A stretch of DNA of 7,775 bases from Myxococcales bacterium (GTDB lineage: Bacteria > Myxococcota_A > Polyangia > Polyangiales > Polyangiaceae): the NCBI GenBank assembly GCA_013298325.1, contig JAAFHJ010000218.1, forward strand, positions 1 to 7,775. Reading direction: 5' to 3'. Both the position numbers and the translations under genes were made by a program. Numbering within the stretch: position 1 is the first letter of the stretch; every line of letters starts with the position of its first letter. This document shows, one piece after another, positions 6,113-7,775 of this stretch. The notes beneath the pieces were generated by a model, which worked only from the letters and a program-made list of their open reading frames with translations, did no database searches and was not told the origin of the DNA.

Positions 6113-6415
6113 TCAGCCGCGGGTCTTGGCGAGAGGGCGCGGAAGCGGCGCGATCCGCTGTTTCTTTTCAATGCGCAAACGGACGGCAGGTGCCATCGAG
6201 ATGGCATCCAGATCAAAGCGTGCAAGTGCCTCGGCTACGACGCCAATCCGCTCGACGAGCGGCGCACCGCCATCAATGATCAGCGTGCGCGTGTCGCGAA
6301 CAAGGCAGAGACCGCCACGCGCCTTCGCCTTCGGATCCATGGCCGCAACGCGAATATCGAGGCCGAGGCGACGCGCAACATCGAGAAGCGCGTCGTAGAG
6401 GGCGTCCGGCGGCAC
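6113..6415 (-). CDS. Small conserved-looking protein of unknown function (100 aa)
   Basis: A 100-residue soluble protein without signal or membrane segment. It begins with an amphipathic helix (ALYDALLDVARRLGLDIRV, 5-23), then a strand pair with RGGLCLVRDTRTLIIDGG (33-50), then a second helix (ERIGVVAEALARFDLD, 55-70) and a closing APAVRLRIE (76-83), with a basic, Pro-rich tail. The 'GGLC...LIID' followed by a helical 'LAEALA.FDL' recalls uncharacterised small proteins seen in other bacteria, but I cannot name a family. I chose GTG 6415: GAGG sits five bases upstream and overlaps the stop of the preceding gene (gap 7 bp), which suggests translational coupling. An ATG at 6340 would remove the first helix. 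The same frame is open further upstream to 6778, but that stretch lies inside the previous gene. Confidence 0.75.
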   Translation of the reverse strand: MPPDALYDALLDVARRLGLDIRVAAMDPKAKARGGLCLVRDTRTLIIDGGAPLVERIGVVAEALARFDLDAISMAPAVRLRIEKKQRIAPLPRPLAKTRG

Positions 6416-6422
6416 CCGGGCC

Positions 6423-7241
6423 TCAGCCGAGGCGCCCGTACACGCGAAGTGCGCGCAAGAGACCAGTTTCGCCGCGCTCAAAGACGAACACAACCGGCCC
6501 GAATCGCAGGGAAAGTTCCGTAGACGAGGACGCATTGGCATCCGGCTCGCCCGTAACGACGCCCTGCAGCGCGAACACACGTCCGTCCTCCGCGGAGCCG
6601 GTCGGCGCGAGGACAAGTCCAGCCAATGTAGCGACGGCAGGCGCGAAATCGACAGAATCGCGACGAATTTCCTTGCCGCCAATCCGAATGATTCCGTGAC
6701 GCTCGAAGAGAGCGGCCGTCGAAACCGCTTCGCCGGTGCGGCACCACTCGAGGATCCGTGCGGCGACCTCGTTGACAAAGACCTCGGCGGCGGCCGGGAC
6801 CTCGGTCCCCGAGGGCTCCGGGAGGTCGCTCGCGGTGAAGTAGACCTTCACCTCGACCTCACGGGCCCGCTTACGCTCCGAAACGACCGCACACGGTACG
6901 ACGGTCCCGTCTGCAAACGTGAGGTCCCCTTCGGTGACGTCGCGGTCCTTGCCGTTCGTGACGCGAGCTTCCGTCCAGGTCGCGCCGCGCGCGCGAAGCC
7001 ACTGGCCGAGCTTGGTGACGGCATCGGCGGTGACCGCGCCGCCGGGGCTGCGGCCATGAATCGGGTCGACGACGATCGCTTTCTCCCCGAGACGCTTCAA
7101 CAATTTGGCGTCTTCGTTGGAAACGAGCGCCGGAAGAAACACCTCGGAAAGCCAGCCGCGCAGCGCACTTTCGGGAGCCGACACCGGCGGGTGCGCGTCG
7201 GGGCTCTCGGAGAGACGGGCTGCGGTCGCTTCTTCCATCAT
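6423..7241 (-). CDS. Probable SnoaL/NTF2-like two-domain protein
   Basis: A 272-residue soluble protein that looks like two NTF2-like (SnoaL-type) domains. The first (about 28-137) has LGEKAIVVDPIHGRSPGG (51-68) and closes with VPCAVVSERKRAREVEVKVYF (115-135), a pattern typical of the end of such a fold. The second (about 153-270) has ILEWCRTGEAVSTAALFERHG (163-183) and ends in LRFGPVVFVFERGETGLLRALRVYG (245-269). The fold is inferred from this pattern and I am moderately sure; no catalytic residues can be named, and members may bind small molecules or have no enzyme role. The start is ATG 7241 or the adjacent ATG 7238. No Shine-Dalgarno is visible, but a promoter-like pair lies so close upstream that the mRNA may be leaderless. 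It is first in an operon that continues into a 100-aa gene and two cyclophilins. Confidence 0.72.
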   Translation of the reverse strand: MMEEATAARLSESPDAHPPVSAPESALRGWLSEVFLPALVSNEDAKLLKRLGEKAIVVDPIHGRSPGGAVTADAVTKLGQWLRARGATWTEARVTNGKDRDVTEGDLTFADGTVVPCAVVSERKRAREVEVKVYFTASDLPEPSGTEVPAAAEVFVNEVAARILEWCRTGEAVSTAALFERHGIIRIGGKEIRRDSVDFAPAVATLAGLVLAPTGSAEDGRVFALQGVVTGEPDANASSSTELSLRFGPVVFVFERGETGLLRALRVYGRLG

Positions 7242-7249
7242 GAAGACGA

Positions 7250-7279
7250 ACAATAGGCAGGTTTTCCCCTTCGTCGCAA
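7250..7279 (-). promoter_or_regulatory. Candidate promoter of the SnoaL-cyclophilin operon
   Basis: On the minus strand, TTGCGA (7279-7274) and TATTGT (7255-7250) resemble a sigma-70 -35/-10 pair, each matching four of six consensus bases, with an 18-bp spacer. The -10 ends only eight bases before ATG 7241, which would put the transcript start at or near the start codon. That agrees with the lack of a ribosome binding site there. Confidence 0.3.
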
Positions 7280-7354
7280 CGACGCGTCGGCGTGCCACGA
7301 AAACGTTCCCGACCGTCGAATTTACGGAGCGTTGCGTCATAGCCGCGACGCGGC
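7280..7354. promoter_or_regulatory. Dyad symmetries in the divergent region upstream of the HMG-CoA lyase gene
   Basis: The 169-bp gap between the SnoaL-like gene and the lyase gene carries a perfect 10-bp palindrome CGACGCGTCG (7280-7289) and a dyad GCCGCG-A-CGCGGC (7342-7354). The first lies directly beside the -35-like element of the minus-strand operon, so either could be an operator. In DNA this GC-rich such dyads also arise by chance. No convincing promoter is seen for the lyase gene. Confidence 0.25.
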
Positions 7355-7410
7355 CAGGAACGGCCGACGGCGCTTGACGGCGGTGGTGCTTCGGGCGCAA
7401 GCAGCGAGCT

Positions 7411-7775
7411 ATGTCGACGCTCTTCGATGCGCTCCCCGACCGCGTCTCCGTGTACGAGGTCTCCCCCCGCGACGGCCTTCAAAACGAGCGCGTCACCGTG
7501 CCGCTTGGCGAAAAAATTCGACTCCTTGACGCCCTCGCCGACGCCGGCATCCGGCGCATTGAAGCGACGAGCTTCGTCTCCCCGAAGTGGATCCCCCAGC
7601 TCGCCGACGCCGACGACGTCGCCGCACAGCTCCCCCGCCAGGAAGGGGTGATCTTCAGCGCGCTCTGCCCGAACCCGACCGGCTTTGCGCGCGCGAAAGC
7701 GGCAAAAATCGAAGAAATTGCTGTCTTTCTCTCGGCGAGCGAGACCCACAATCGGAAGAACGTGAACAAGACCAT
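7411..7775 (+). CDS. mvaB: Hydroxymethylglutaryl-CoA lyase (N-terminal part)
   Basis: The first 121 codons of a TIM-barrel lyase that splits 3-hydroxy-3-methylglutaryl-CoA into acetoacetate and acetyl-CoA, the last step of leucine degradation. The frame runs off the right edge, against a usual length of about 300 residues. Family motifs are plain: EVSPRDGLQNE (16-26, with catalytic Arg20 and metal-binding Asp21), IEATSFVSPKWIPQLADA (50-67) and SASETHNRKNVNKT near the right edge. The usual EVGPRDGLQNE has Ser for Gly here. The related 2-isopropylmalate and homocitrate synthases lack the SFVSPKWIPQ block, so they are excluded. ATG 7411 gives the expected N-terminus; only a weak GCGAG precedes it. 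The gene is transcribed away from the SnoaL-cyclophilin operon, and no functional link to it is apparent. Confidence 0.95.
   Translation, partial: MSTLFDALPDRVSVYEVSPRDGLQNERVTVPLGEKIRLLDALADAGIRRIEATSFVSPKWIPQLADADDVAAQLPRQEGVIFSALCPNPTGFARAKAAKIEEIAVFLSASETHNRKNVNKT

Noticed and set aside
5132..6523. A 463-codon open frame on the plus strand
   Set aside because: It is antisense to cyclophilin copy B and parts of its neighbours, whose protein motifs are unmistakable. Long antisense frames are expected in GC-rich genes, and its translation is Arg-rich and low in recognisable motifs.
7242..7340. Upstream ATG at 7340 for the SnoaL-like protein
   Set aside because: It adds about 33 Arg/Val-rich residues unlike the rest of the protein and has no ribosome binding site. 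It cannot be fully excluded, because the preferred start also lacks one.
7374..7400. TTGACG (7374-7379) as a -35 box for the HMG-CoA lyase gene
   Set aside because: No -10-like hexamer lies 16-18 bases downstream; that stretch is GC-rich.
6871..7749. A 292-codon open frame on the minus strand
   Set aside because: It covers the antisense of the HMG-CoA lyase start and runs through the divergent intergenic region and another frame of the SnoaL-like gene. No motif supports it.
1..7775. Defence island, CRISPR array, toxin-antitoxin pair, mobile element or RNA gene
   Set aside because: I saw no regularly spaced repeats, transposase or integrase motifs, terminal inverted repeats, tRNA-like cloverleaf or rRNA sequence. 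All sizeable stretches are explained by the listed genes.

Overview
The window is GC-rich, densely coding chromosome with strong G/C preference at third codon positions. Several features point to a myxobacterium (Myxococcota, Polyangia-like): lipoproteins with long Asp/Ala/Gly ('DAG') linkers after the lipid cysteine, paired lipoprotein cyclophilins, a TMEM14-type protein, a DUF4184 membrane protein and a HMG-CoA-lyase gene. This placement is inferred from style and gene content, as there is no rRNA or marker gene. I see no tRNA or rRNA gene, CRISPR array, IS element, integrase or phage gene.

Layout. (1) Positions 2-79, plus strand: the last 25 codons of an unidentified gene. (2) Positions 4107 down to 106, minus strand: a four-gene operon read as DUF4184 membrane protein, Cys-motif cytoplasmic protein, alpha/beta-hydrolase lipoprotein, amidohydrolase lipoprotein. 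Spacings are 9 bp, a 4-bp ATGA overlap and 46 bp, so the first three are probably translationally coupled. (3) Positions 4201-4524, plus strand: a TMEM14/UPF0136 membrane protein. A hairpin plus eight-T terminator lies inside its last codons, and it converges, 2 bp apart, on the next operon. (4) Positions 7241 down to 4527, minus strand: a second four-gene operon. It holds a SnoaL/NTF2-like two-domain protein, a 100-aa protein of unrecognised family, and two tandem cyclophilin-type peptidyl-prolyl isomerase lipoproteins that are clear paralogues. (5) Positions 7411 to the window edge, plus strand: the first 121 codons of hydroxymethylglutaryl-CoA lyase (leucine degradation), divergent from operon 4.

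Operon 2 may act at the cell envelope: one integral membrane protein and two predicted lipoprotein hydrolases of unknown substrate. Operon 4 ends in two surface or periplasmic protein-folding enzymes made with two small proteins whose link to folding is unknown. No intergenic stretch exceeds 300 bases. The longest gaps are 169 bp (7242-7410) and 93 bp (4108-4200), both divergent promoter regions.

I do not see an obvious new defence or mobile system. The best leads are the terminator inside the TMEM14 coding sequence, the duplicated cyclophilins sharing a 'DPLGG' motif ahead of the catalytic domain, an apparently exported amidohydrolase, and the conserved-looking but unassigned Cys-motif and 100-aa proteins.
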